Of a stretch of 64,000 bases of DNA, positions 12,763 through 24,100 are shown in pieces (the stretch's first letter is position 1; every line of letters starts with the position of its first letter). The notes under the pieces are model-generated. The model ran no database searches. It saw only the letters and a list, made by a program, of their open reading frames with translations, and was not told the DNA's origin. Location of the stretch: NCBI GenBank assembly GCA_011317545.1, contig WUJK01000010.1, forward strand, positions 1,240,001-1,304,000, read 5' to 3'. This DNA is from Coniella vitis (taxonomy: Eukaryota > Ascomycota > Sordariomycetes > Diaporthales > Schizoparmaceae). The position numbers were made by a program, and so were the translations under genes.

Positions 12763-14317
12763 TCAGCATTGCCACTGGTGACATAGTCACCATCGTCGTC
12801 AGCCTCGTCCTAGCAGGCCTCCTTATCGTCCTCCTCGGCGTTATTATTACTAGCATATATATTAGTAGCAGGCTCCTCGTTGCTAGAGGTATCTTCGGCC
12901 TATTCCTAGCTATCTTAGAGTAAGTCTACCTTATCTTCGCTATTAATACTATCCTTAGCAGCCTCGGTACTACCCTTATCCTCGTCCTCGAGCTCGAGGG
13001 TGCTATTAAGGGCCTTTTATAGGATATCCTTATCGCCCTTATCTTCGTTATAAATATAGTTATTACTATTAAGTATATTAGTAATCGGCTTTATAGCGCT
13101 ATATAGGAGTACGCTATATATTATAGAGGCAATACCCTTTTTAGTAGCTTTAGTTTCTATTAGTAAATATACTTATTAGTAGTAATTAATTAATAGTATT
13201 AGAACTTAGCTTTAGTATAATATACTACGCTTATTATACTATTTATATAGGTATCTTATAGGAAGGATATACTACTTTATAATAGCGCTAGATATAATAT
13301 TTATAGGAGCTTAGGCTAGTTTATATAGATTAATAGGAGTATTATATATTTCTTAGCTATACGGGTATTAGTAATATTTATAGTATAGTATACTTTAGTA
13401 TACTTAGTTATATAATAATTTTAAACGTTAGTAGATTACTATAAGTCCTAATATTCGATTAGGAAAGGTAGATATACTTACTTCCTTTTTTAGGAGGTAT
13501 TATAATAGTAGTAATAGTAGTTACTATACTTAGGACTATAAAGGGGAGTATAATACGGCAGCGGCGATAGTTAGTAATACTATTATACTATTATATAGTA
13601 GATTAAGAAAGGAGGAGGGAGAAAGGAGGAGGAGGAGGGAGTTTAGATAAGCTATAATAAGTATAGGAGAAATATAGCAGATAGCGCTATACCCCTGCTA
13701 TTAATAATAGTAGGGGTATAATTAGCTATAATAGCTATTATCTATAACTATAGATAAAGGGCTAGCTATTATTAGCAGAAGGATATATACTTTTACGGAC
13801 TAATAATAGCAAACGCCTTAAGGTATATCTCTAATGTATCTTAAGCTATTACTCTATACTATTATAAGGATATTTACGCTATATTAGTAGCTTAATAGCT
13901 AGCTAGTTCTCTAATATAGCGCCCTTAGGCTATTATACTAATAAGGTTATTACTAGTATAGTCGACGTATAGTACGTATATAGTACGGCTTCGGAACTAG
14001 TCTCGGCCGGCATCTAACGTCTAGTAACTATACGGTAATACGCTAACCTAATAAAAACGTAGCTCTATATAGGCTATACTAATAGTATTATATAACTCTG
14101 CTCTAAGACCAATCCCTAAAGCATTTAGCCTCTAGGACGTAGCTAATACGCTATAAAGCAGCCTTCGGGCTAGGGTTATATTACGAATATATATACTAGG
14201 TGGGTATATATATACTCCTTAGCAGTACGATAGGTAGTATACGCCGAGATACCCCTTGGGAGGTATGCTAGCGTAACTAGTCCGGCGTTAATTTAATTAA
14301 ATATATAAATAAATAAA
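12763..14317 (+). mobile_element. Truncated retroposed element with (TAAA)n end, copy 1
   Basis: The insert is flanked by a perfect 14-bp target-site duplication, TTTACTATATAGTT, at 12749-12762 and 14318-14331. Its right end is an A-rich (TAAA)-type tail (about 14295-14317). A longer homologue occupies about 42095-44485 with the same right end. A conserved tailed end, a ragged opposite end and a long target duplication are the marks of target-primed (LINE-like) retrotransposition, which makes the right end the 3' end. The first 100 bases or so are nearly free of RIP. The most protein-like reading of the left part is nevertheless on the minus strand (acidic, E-E-D-D-K-E-A-C), so the coding strand is unresolved. 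Confidence 0.75.
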
Positions 14318-14331
14318 TTTACTATATAGTT

Positions 14332-16434
14332 AGTATTTACTACGAATACGTTATTTATATCTTTAGAGTAGGGGTTTAAGATAGCTAAAATAATATAAGC
14401 GGTTTTATTAACGGGCTTTATAGTAATTAAACGAGTACTAAGTATATTATAAATATTAACCTCTACTACTTTCGACTCATATAGCTTAGTACGTACGGCT
14501 ATATACTTAATAAAGTTTATAGCTATAAAATTAGCTACTATATCAAGCAACTTAATATATATGCTAGGTATTATTATCTATAAAATTATAATTAATATAA
14601 TATATATTATATTTAATTATCTATTATATAATAATATTCGATAGAACGCGCTATATAAACGCTAAGTGAATATATAGTAATCCTTATTATATTAGAGTAA
14701 TATAATAATAAATATTGATAAAGGCGAGTTAATAATTCGATAGTTATTTAAACTCCAAATAATAACTAATAAATAGTACCTGCGAAGAACTTAAGCGTAT
14801 TTTAATAAACTCTCGACTTAATAAAAAGATATTAGAGAGCCTTAAAGCGATATAATATACTTATATATTATATAGTATCAATCTTAAAACTCATAAACTC
14901 TAAATATAAGCTTGCCTTTTAAAAACGGTATTATTAGCCTTATCGAGCTTTAATTAAAAGGGTATAATAACCTTACTTTTAAAAGAGATATATTTACTTT
15001 TCTTACTATTTAATATATTGCCTTCGAATAGTGTATATAACTATATATTCTTAATAATATATTCGTTAAAGGTTAAACCGAACTAGCTTAGTATACTTTA
15101 TAATAGCTATTTAAGGTTAAGATAGCTAAATTCAAAGTATATAATTTTAGGCTTATTATAATAGATAAGCTTTATTAAAGGGTTAATTAGCTATTCGCGT
15201 ATATTACTATAACTATTATTCGAGCTTTTATATTTACGAGTTTTATAAAAGACGATAAACTTATATATAATATTACGGATATATATATCCGAGTAGTTAT
15301 ATATATTTTAGCTACTAGCAGTAGGTACGTAAGGCGTAGGTTTACGCGGTATTAACTATTCCTCGGTTTATAATCCCTAGATCGGCAATCCCTAGGTTTA
15401 CTTGCCTTTTATATTAATTATAAAGTCTGAGAATTAATTAATATATTCTAGTAGAATCTCTAAGACCTTTTCTATATGATTTAGGCGCTAATTCCATAGT
15501 TTATAAAAGTAATCTATCTTCTCGTTTAGTTCTTTAATTATACGTAAAACTAAGCGCTCGGAGAGTCTTATTAGGAAGATATCTCGGGTAGAATTAATAG
15601 ACTCGAGGTCCCTTAGTAGTTCGTTGCTTATTATAGTGAAATACGAATAGTCGATTAGCTAGTATTATTAGTATTATTTTCGCAAAAGATAGCAAGTTTT
15701 AAAAAAGTTTAAGAGAGTTTTATAAATTAAAGAAATAAGGATAATCCTCTCTAAAAATAATTATTTTAAAGCGTTTTGAATAAAATAATTAACTAATTAA
15801 ACGTTAATTAACCGTATATAATATATTATAAATTTTATACTCTAAAATTTATTTACTTAAATAGCTAAAAGGGTAACTATCCTAGAATAGTTATTAATAG
15901 TATAGATATATATTATATTTATAATAGGCTAGCTAGCTAGCTTTAATTAGCCGTATCGGCGAGTATGAATCTATAATATTATATAATTAATATAATAATA
16001 TTACTCGATATCTATATAATTACTATTTCTTTTTATCTTAATCCGATACTTTTATTAATTATAATCCTCGAGCTTTTACGAGTTCGATTTTTTTAATAAT
16101 TTAAAATATATAATATTTTTATATTCTTTTATTATTCTATTATATTATCTTTAACTTTATATTTTTATTATTATAGTTATTGATATTATTATTATCTAAG
16201 TAATTAATTGTAACCTTAATTATATTATATTATATAATTAATTATATATGAATTCTATTAAACTATTATAATTTTCATTTTTAATATTATATTATATTAA
16301 ATTTTTATAATTTATATAATTGTAAGCTTTACTACTAGTTTATACTTTTGAATTTTTATTATAAATAAAGATTAAGAATATATATATAACTTGAAAAAGA
16401 TTATGAAGAAAGTATAATATGATATAGTATATAT
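14332..16434. repeat. AT-rich decayed repeat up to the first gene island
   Basis: RIP-like sequence with few CA/TG dinucleotides and no gene I can support. A minus-strand frame of 85 codons begins near 14550 and runs into the (TAAA)n insertion. Skipping the insertion, the same frame stays open for about 39 more codons on the far side (down to about 12640), so an ORF existed here before the insertion. Its product is not recognised. From about 16140 to 16434 the DNA is very AT-rich but contains TG and CA, marking the transition to the gene island. Confidence 0.55.
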
Positions 16435-16818
16435 CTAAGCTATAGTACCCTCTACTCGTTCATATATTGTTCCATCCAAAGGAGGCTCAGGCACTGCATT
16501 GCTCTTTGCCCACTCTTGGGGAGTTTGACATTTTGCAGTCCATGCATGTATAGCAGCAATCTCGTCCTTAAGAGCGGAGTTGACAAGTCTATGCCTCTTA
16601 AGAGAGTTCTTGCCAGTGAATTCGGGCGAGACAATAAGTACAGAAAATGCTTGGCCACACCCGCCTGTGTAGGATTAGTTTTCTGTCAGCGTAAGCAATA
16701 CCTCAAGTTTTTCGTCAGGCGGCAATAACAAACCAGACATATCGGTGATGTCGACGTGGATAGCATTCAGCCTCTCCTGTATAGCCACCTTGAGTGTGCT
16801 CTCTGACACGGTGCTCAT
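16435..16818 (-). CDS. BOL2: BolA-like protein, BOL2/Fra2 type (2 exons, 104 aa)
   Basis: BolA proteins pair with monothiol glutaredoxins through a shared Fe-S cluster; the Bol2/Fra2 branch works in the cytosol and nucleus in iron sensing. Exon 1 is 16734-16818 and exon 2 is 16435-16664, with a 69-bp intron (GTTTGT...CACAG). The spliced protein has the BolA core: D-M-S-G-G-C-G-Q-A-F around residues 27-36, then S-V-L-I-V-S-P-E-F, L-K-R-H-R-L-V-N and a C-terminal T-P-Q-E-W. The loop cysteine and the histidine of RHR are the expected cluster ligands. RHRLVN and TPxEW resemble Bol2 more than mitochondrial Bol3, and no presequence is present. The start is the first ATG giving a family-length protein. 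The stop codon lies at the very edge of the AT-rich repeat block, so the 3' UTR runs into it. Transcription diverges from NIF3. Confidence 0.88.
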
Positions 16819-17448
16819 GATCTCAGATGGAAAAGCGGTTGATGACTTGTTCGATGACGAGACTTTCAAGTGAATAGAACGATAAGAAATTTCTGTGGCA
16901 GATGGTAGCCTGTTGAAGCCGTGCTAGCCGGACGAATGTTCAAGATGTGATCGCGCTTTGTAATGAGAAATGACCGCACTGGCAACGTGGTTCGCGTTTG
17001 GTAGTATGGCAAGTCCTTGTAATTATCGACGACAGAGGTCCCAGTTCGACGCTGAAAGGGTGAGGAGGAAGCTGCTGGAGCCCGAAATGACCTCACGGCC
17101 CCGATTAATGCATAGCTGCCGCTTGGAGGATGAGTAAGCCTCAACGGCCTTGTATCCCTGTTTATTGCATCTAATAATCTTGTCTGCCCAATTCACACAA
17201 CTGGTTATATTTTATACCAATTCACTCCACAACTCATGTGTCACGGTAAAGCAACTGCTACTTGTGACTAACAAATGCCGCACAGGTGGATTCTCCATTC
17301 CCCTCAGACCAGGAATATTACACGCATCTTCCGGTCGGAATATTGGTCATTGAACTTTCTAGGAATTCTAAGCACGGCGGCCTTCCAGCGACATATCCAA
17401 CGTTGCCTTAAGACGACGAGTTACGCAGTGGATCATAGTATCACAGCT
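16819..17448. promoter_or_regulatory. Divergent intergenic region BOL2 / NIF3
   Basis: This 630-bp region must contain both promoters. The minus-strand frame at 16866-17144 has no good splice donor joining it to BOL2. The plus-strand frame from the ATG at 17275 stays in phase with NIF3 exon 1 and could add 58 residues to that protein. Confidence 0.5.
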
Positions 17449-18517
17449 ATGGCGTCACCTTCTGTTAAGAGCGGTCCCCAAAATGCGTCATTCACACAAG
17501 ATATTGTGCGCGCAATGAGAGCACTGTAATTGAGACCTTTGAGTGGCGCTTGTCACCTATCACTGCTTTCAATACTGACAATAACCCAAAGTTACCCAGA
17601 GGATGTCGCTGATCGTGCGTGGGACAATGTTGGTCTCCTCCTCGGCAACCTTGACGAGGACACCCAACGACGGCTAGGCCTTCAGGTGACGCCAGCTGAG
17701 AGGACAGTTCTTCTAACCAACGATCTCAGTACGGCTGTTGCACAGGAGGCTATCCAGCGTAAGGCATCAGTCATTGTCAGCTACCGTTCGTATCCCCCAC
17801 TCTTGAAGCATAATAGTACAAGAGCTGATATCCAAGCAAGACCCGTTCATTTTCAAGGGTTTGAAGTCCGTCAGCATTCAAGACCCCCAGCAGCGTATCC
17901 TTCTGCAGCTAGCACAGAAGAACATTGCTGTGTACTGTCCCCACACCGCCGTTGACGCAGTTCCTGGTGGCCTCAATGATTGGCTCGCAGATTTGCTCTG
18001 CTTGCCTGAAGGCGACATTGCTCGTACCGTTGCTCAGCCTATCTCGGCACCACCGCCCTCCGGATTTGAGGGATCCGGATACGGCAGAACGATTGAATTC
18101 GCACAGCCTGTTCTGGTAACGGAGCTGGTCCGACGTCTGGCTCATGGATTAGGCGGCCTCAAGTATGTTATGGTTGCTGCTCCCCAGCAGCCAGTCCCAT
18201 CGACACGGCTCGTGCGGTCTGCTGCGGTCTGTGCGGGTTCTGGCTGGGATGTTCTGAAAGACTGTCACGTGGATGTCCTAGTCACTGGAGAAATGAGCCA
18301 TCATAATGCGCTTCGTGCAATTATGGACAACAAAATTGTTATCACGGTGTTTCACAGCAATTCAGAGCGAGCATACCTGCGGCAGAGGATGCAGCCAGCT
18401 TTGGAGGCGCAACTTAGGAAGTCTGACGTTGTGGGGAACGTGGTAGTCAGTGACGCTGACACAGATCCTTTCCAAATTTGGGACGTCGACAACCTCAAAC
18501 CCGAGCAAGCTAGATAA
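17449..18517 (+). CDS. NIF3: NIF3/DUF34 family metal-binding protein (3 exons, 315 aa)
   Basis: NIF3 (NGG1-interacting factor 3) family members are conserved dinuclear-metal proteins of uncertain reaction, often labelled GTP cyclohydrolase 1 type 2-like. Exons are 17449-17525, 17592-17785 and 17841-18517; introns are 66 and 55 bp, and the joined frame is open throughout. Family hallmarks in order are A-W-D-N-V-G-L-L-L-G near the N-terminus, S-Y-H-P-F-I-F-K-G-L-K-S (created only by splicing the second intron), H-T-A-V-D-A-V-P-G-G in the middle and V-T-G-E-M-S-H-H near the C-terminus; these histidines, Asp and Glu are the expected metal ligands. An in-frame ATG at 17275 would add a basic 58-residue leader, so a mitochondrial form is possible. 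Convergent with VPS51, 89 bp apart. Confidence 0.92.
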
Positions 18518-18606
18518 TGGGTCGCTCCTCCGAAATGAGGAAAATGGTGCTGGCGGCTTGCTGAGAAGTGTCACAAGGCGATTTAGATCGCTCTCCTTCC
18601 GCACTT

Positions 18607-19546
18607 CTACGTTCCGCTATTGGTCGCACCTCGGAAAGCCTCGTCGCCTTCCTCGAGGCACACATCGATATCTGTGCCACCTAAACCTTTCTTTTTCCAA
18701 TTCACAAGCAGCTGTCTCGGTAGCTCCCAAGCTTCCTCTGCTTCTTGTACCTTGCCCTCAAGTAGGAGCTTGCGAATACGTTCTGGAGTGCGCAGTACTT
18801 GATGTACGAGCACCGTTGTTCTCCTTCTTCTTGCCCGTTCCTCTTCGACTTTCTTGCTTTCCGCGGGTTTCAGCGCAGACTTACGCATTGCCTCTCTGAT
18901 GGACGAAGCCTGTGTGTAGATCTGGGTTATGGCTGGGTCTAACGTTGAAGCCATGGGGTTCAGAGGGTCCATGTTGGCACGCATCTGGCCATCACAAATC
19001 AGCTACGCTGCGTAGTTGGCAACGTCTTTTGGGTCACAAACGAACCTTGCGTATGGTTTCTGTCGCCGTGATCAGTTTGCTGTAATTATCGTATACCAGT
19101 GCTTTCTTCTCAGCATCCAGTGCCCGGATTTCCCCTATTATCCTTGTATATGCTCTCAACAGCTCTTCAAGACTGCAATCCTTCAGCTTAGTCTTTATGT
19201 ATGTATCGGCATCGAAGCCAGCGGCATCGATTTCGGAGAGCGGCACTTCCGAGTATGACCCCTCAACTCCATCTCCAACCGACTCGGTGTCTGTGACCTC
19301 GAGCAAGGGAGGCGTCGAGGATGCGGTGGTCTTTTTGAGGTTGTAGTATTCGCGTAGCGCCGCGCGATTGCTCCGTTTGCCCGGCGCGGGCTGTAGAGGA
19401 GCGTTGCCGAGATTCGGTGAGTTGGCGCCGGATCGGGGAATGTCAAGACTTGGTCGCGCAGAGGATGTTGGAGTAGCAATAGCTTGGGAGGAGTTTGTTC
19501 GACGGAAGGTGGAGGTGGGATCCCGTGGCGACGCTATTGTGGACAT
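18607..19546 (-). CDS. VPS51: GARP complex subunit Vps51 (2 exons, 292 aa)
   Basis: Vps51 is the small subunit of the Golgi-associated retrograde protein (GARP) complex with Vps52, Vps53 and Vps54. GARP tethers endosome-derived vesicles at the trans-Golgi network and binds the SNARE Tlg1. Exon 1 is 19046-19546 and exon 2 is 18607-18984, with a 61-bp intron (GTTCGT...GCCAG). The conserved Vps51/Vps67 block spans the junction: L-D-A-E-K-K-A-L-V-Y-D-N-Y-S-K-L, then T-E-T-I-R-K followed by M-R-A-N-M-D-P-L-N-P-M. The first 80 residues are Ser/Pro/Thr-rich and probably disordered; a coiled-coil-like Arg/Lys/Glu segment follows the core. I start at the ATG at 19546 because the frame upstream opens only with a non-ATG codon. 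Convergent with NIF3, divergent from RMI1. Confidence 0.92.
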
Positions 19547-20203
19547 TGCAGAAGGAGACGCAGAGGATTGCGTAGCACAGCAAGCGTGGATGTGATAAGT
19601 TGTGGCTAGAATTGGAGACAAGGAAGTCAATCCTTGCTCCCCATAGGTACAGCGAATAAGTTGAGGGAAACCGTGGTATACAAAAAAGGGTCTGATGCCT
19701 CTGTTCTAAGTTAATGGTGGTTCTTGGCTAAGATGTTCGACATAGGTGTACAATATGCCATACGCATGTACCGAACGTACACGTTAGGTCTTATCGATAA
19801 GAGCGCCTTGGTGTAGGTACACAGTACTTCGCACCTAGTACCCAAGTACCACAGCACAATCACATCCCTAAGGTATTACTGTGTATATATTGCATAGTAC
19901 TTGCTTAGGTACTATGATATAAGTAGTATGCTCCTCAACCGTCACCACCTTCCCACCTTGGCCACTCCTGTACTTGCGTAGCTCCATCTGAAAGGCCGAC
20001 GGCAATACTTAGCACATGGTCCGCCGCGACTTTCTGCAATCGTGAGGCGACAAAACCCTTTGCAAGAGCTCAGTCGGCAGTCCACCTCTTCAGAAATCGG
20101 GCTGCAATCTCTGAGCAGAACAAATCTCTCTGGGAATGTCAGCAAGCAACCATCTCAATCGGCTTATTGTCATGACAAGCACAGACGATGAGCATCTGCC
20201 ACA
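19547..20203. promoter_or_regulatory. Divergent promoter region VPS51 / RMI1, GTAC-rich
   Basis: This 657-bp region separates two divergent starts. Between about 19741 and 19925 the palindrome GTAC occurs nine times, often as TAGGTAC or AAGTACC, far above chance for 185 bp. No transcription factor is assigned to it here. No ORF with family similarity is present. Confidence 0.5.
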
Positions 20204-20944
20204 ATGAATTTAGCAACAGACGTTCGCGAGCAACTCCAAGCTTACAACCTCCCAGCGCCCTCGCAAGCATGGCTGCAAGAGCTTGTCTCTTCACGCAATC
20301 CACCGCCGCCCATTAACTCACTGGTAATGACGGCTAAGACACGTCTCTTGGCATCCGACCTGACTGCGCCAGGTTTGCTGGACACCGCCAGATTTTCGAC
20401 ACAGAGTTTGCCCGAGGACATTGCTTCCGTGTCGATCCAAGAAAGGCGTCTTCATAGCGATGTTCACGTGCAGGTCCTCGACATCGAGAACATTACCACA
20501 AGTCGATGGGAGCAGGTCGAGCAGCTGGAGGCTATCGCAAGAGGAGAGCAGACGCGGGGTCGTGAGGTTGTCCGGCACCCAACTACCGGCGCAGATGAAA
20601 ATGATTCATTCGACATAAGGGGAGGTTCGATAACTGCCTCTGTGCAGGCCACCCGGGGGCAAAGTAATGCAACGCACCGATTGACCTTGCAGGATTGCAA
20701 AGGTTGTAGAATCTATGGGCTTGAATTGGTTCGAATACCCGAAATAGCCATTGGCTCCCTTAACATTGGATGCAAAGTACTGCTCAAACGAGACACTGTC
20801 ATTGCTCGTGGGACCGTTATGTTGGAGCCCGCGACTTGCCAATTCCTGGGCGGAAAGATTGAGACATGGCAAGCGGCTTGGCTTGTAGGTCGCCTTGCTC
20901 GTCTGAAGGAGACAGCCGGCCTCAGGAATGAGGAACGGGCTTAA
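20204..20944 (+). CDS. RMI1: RecQ-mediated genome instability protein 1 (246 aa, single exon)
   Basis: Rmi1 is the OB-fold subunit of the nuclear Sgs1-Top3-Rmi1 complex. It stimulates Top3 decatenation and helps dissolve double Holliday junctions without crossovers. The protein opens with the three-helix N-terminal domain (P-S-Q-A-W-L-Q-E-L-V near residue 20). The OB fold holds V-H-V-Q-V-L-D-I-E-N-I, the strand L-N-I-G-C-K-V-L-L-K and the signature M-L-E-P-A-T-C-Q-F-L-G-G-K-I-E near residue 215. An acidic loop of about 50 residues separates the early and late strands. The length is close to budding-yeast Rmi1, which also ends after the first OB fold, and much shorter than animal RMI1. The ATG follows ACA and is the first in the frame. 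Convergent with SKI3, 217 bp away. Confidence 0.9.
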   Translation: MNLATDVREQLQAYNLPAPSQAWLQELVSSRNPPPPINSLVMTAKTRLLASDLTAPGLLDTARFSTQSLPEDIASVSIQERRLHSDVHVQVLDIENITTSRWEQVEQLEAIARGEQTRGREVVRHPTTGADENDSFDIRGGSITASVQATRGQSNATHRLTLQDCKGCRIYGLELVRIPEIAIGSLNIGCKVLLKRDTVIARGTVMLEPATCQFLGGKIETWQAAWLVGRLARLKETAGLRNEERA

Positions 20945-21161
20945 CCAAACTCTTTGACAGCACAATCTCCAGGAAGAGAGCGTGCAACCCGTAACCTTCA
21001 ATTATGATCAAGTAACACTCCTAAATTGCATCTTACAATATGCACCGAATTTCTGAGATGCAACCCATCTGATATTACATGCTACGATGGGTCAATTCGC
21101 CCGAGAATTTGGTTCTGAATCTGCATATTGAAATCGCTCTTGTTGTAGTCGCTTCTTAGTT
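20945..21161. other. Convergent intergenic region RMI1 / SKI3
   Basis: The 217-bp spacer must hold both 3' UTRs. No strong hairpin or coding sequence is visible. Confidence 0.5.
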
Positions 21162-24100
21162 TCACCACCCAGCAGCACCTCCTACCAGACTCTGCCATCC
21201 TTCGCTTGACCACGGCGCAAACATGATACCTTTCTGAGAATCAGAGACTCTACCAGTCGCCGAATATGTTTCAGCAAGGCCCTGTGCATCAAGCTGACCT
21301 CTGGGCGGGACAGCATCACTTGCCACTGCAACTGCAAGTTCTCTAGGGTACTCATGATCCGCATCCACAACGTCTCCAAGATGCATCCAGCCGTGAGGAA
21401 GATGGGGACAGAGCATAATGTCAGTCTGTGCCTGTGCGAGGAGTTTCTGGCTTGCGTCTCCTACTGATAAAACAGCAACAGCCTGAAGGACCTGTCCAAT
21501 GCGAATGTGTTGAATCGAGGTCGTCTCCTCGCTAGTGCGTAAGCGCTCCAACTCTGATATCACAGCCTCGAGGGTCTCTTCATCCTCGTCTAGCAAGGCA
21601 ATGACACCTAGAAGAAGGATTGATTGTGTGTGATCGGGTCGCTCCTCGACTACCTCGAATAGAATCGAACGAGCTCTTTCACGAGCATCTTCACCACCAG
21701 TGGCCCAGAGCACTTGCGCAAGAAGACATACAGCGTCAGGATTGTTATCGGACTCCTGCAAAGCCGAGTCAAAGTACGCGACTGCTTCTTGGAAGTGTTG
21801 TTGGTGATAGTAAGAAAGGCCTACCGTGAGGTGCGCTGACAGCCTTGCTTTTGTTCGCTCTTTGACAGTGAGCTCATTCTCCGAGTCATCGCTGCTGAGT
21901 TGAAGCGCCATTTCGCCGCAGTCGACAGCCAAATCATATGAGCCCATTGCTAGGTAGGCTCTAGCAAGGTCTGCCTTTGCCAGAGCAAAGCGTTTGATAG
22001 ATTGCGAAGATTCCGTCACTTCATAGTCTGCTTCTAATTTGAAGCATATTTCTTCTAGAGTGGCCACTGCTTTCTGTGTATCGTGTACACGCTCTTGGAA
22101 AAGGGTACGAAGATGGGCATAAGAAAGAGTCTCTGGTTTTAACGCCCGCAATTGACTTAGAGCGAAGACAGGTTGAATCAGGGATGTTATGCCAAGGCCA
22201 GCTGGTGCCGTTAAGAGGTGGTTAAACATGAAAAGAGAATAAAGCTGCCTGGACGTCATTGAAGATGCCTCCGAGACGTCCATGGCATGGGTAAATAGGC
22301 TGCGCGCTTCCTTGACAGCCTCTGCAACATCTTTATGGGCAAGAAGTGCTACCAAACCTTGCCCCAACCAAGCATGGGCAAAATCTGGATCTGTGGATTG
22401 AGCTCGAGTGAAGGCTTCATTGGCGAGTTGCAAGTCGTTTTGCAGGAGACTGAGTGTGCCTAGGTTGGTCCAGGCGGCTGCGTTGCGTTCGTTCAAGTAT
22501 AAGCTGCGGACGAAGGCATGCTGGGATACAGCAGGGTTAATATGACTTGTCACCACGCCTAGTGCATTCCAAAAGTCCGCGTTGCCAGCCTCAAGTTCAA
22601 TGGCCCGTTTGAAGCACCTGGTTGCAGCCTTGGAATATCTGCTCGGCTTTTTCCTAAGCTCATCCGGTAAGCACATATGGGCCCGTTGCTCAGCCCACCC
22701 AAGGTTGTAGAAAGCAACACTTTGAGCATGAATATCCTGCGCGGCTGCATGAATGGCGCGCTTGTGTGCAAGTATTGTGGCATGCAGGATACGTGTGAGG
22801 TCAACTCCAAGCTTCTCATCATCCGGAAACTTTCCGTGAGCGAGGACGACCGTAGTATCAACTCGGTCAATGTCTTTGAACAGATCGAAGGCTGGGGTGT
22901 CTTGATCGAGCAGGATACGGATACTGTCGACCGGAAAATCGGTAACACGACTTTGTACACTGCTGAAGACGGCACAGGAATCTGCTACACCCTTCCAAAA
23001 GTTGAACGTGTCCTTGATGCCCACCGGTGCAAGGGTAGCAAATGTCAGTGCATCCTGAGCAATCGCAATCGACTTGCCAAAAAACCCTTTGTCCAGGTTG
23101 GCCAGGGCACTGTCGACCATTGTTTGCATAAATGCAACTGCCACACCTTCCTCATCCGCTCTGCTTTGCATAACTTCCTTGTATAATGATATTGCGTCGT
23201 CGTGTTCACCGAGCTCGCGCTTGATGTTGGCTAGCATAAACTTTGTGAACCAAGTCTCGTCAAGACCAATCGTGTCGTTAATCTCCTCGAGCCTTCGTGC
23301 ATTTTGAAAGGCTTTGGTTGCAGAAATGTACCGGCCAGAGCTGTAGTAACTCTCCCCAAGCCCAACCCAGGAGTGGTAATCGTCCGGCGAGATTCTTAAA
23401 GCAGACTGAAATGAGACGATGGCTTTATTAAAGTCTTGCTTGTGAAGCTCAGCCACTCCAAGAGCAGAGAAAGGCCAACTGATACCCTTTCTCTTGGAGC
23501 CAGGAGGTGGCTTCACCTTGCCCGATTGCACGATGCGTTGCGCCACAAGCTCAACCCGGTCCCAATCAGCGTCGTTAGCAAACGAACGAGCAAGTCTTTC
23601 CGCGGAGACTATTTCCGAAGGTGAGAGCTCTACCGCCTTTTGAAAACATCTCCTGGCTCGCTTTGTGTCCTTGGCATAATCCGCGTAGTAAACGCCCAAA
23701 CTGGTATAAGCCGGTGCCAGATTAAGGTCGTTCTTTAGAGAATCCAGAAAGTACATATAAGCGCTGCCAGGCCCGCGATTCTTCCTAGCAGCTTTTGACG
23801 GGTCGATGTTCCAAACGCATGTACCGATGCGGTACTTGATCTGGGCCAGAAGCTCCTTATACGTGTCACCACTTGCTGCCACAAGAGGAATACATCGTTC
23901 CAGTTCAATTGCTCCGGTCTCAAAGTCTCCTTTAAGGGCCTTGGCCCAAGCTGCTTCAGACCGAACGCGGACATTTGCGGGATCTCTTTCCAACGCTCGC
24001 TCTAGAAAGTCGACGGCTTGTCCGTAATCCTCCTCCTCCTCGTATATGAGGCCAACTCCTAGTAATGCTGTGGTCGACACTGGATCTCTAGCCAGGACAT

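Noticed and set aside
16866..17144. 92-codon minus-strand frame upstream of BOL2 as a mitochondrial leader exon
   Set aside because: No convincing donor joins it to BOL2, which has a proper ATG of its own and matches the leaderless Bol2 type.
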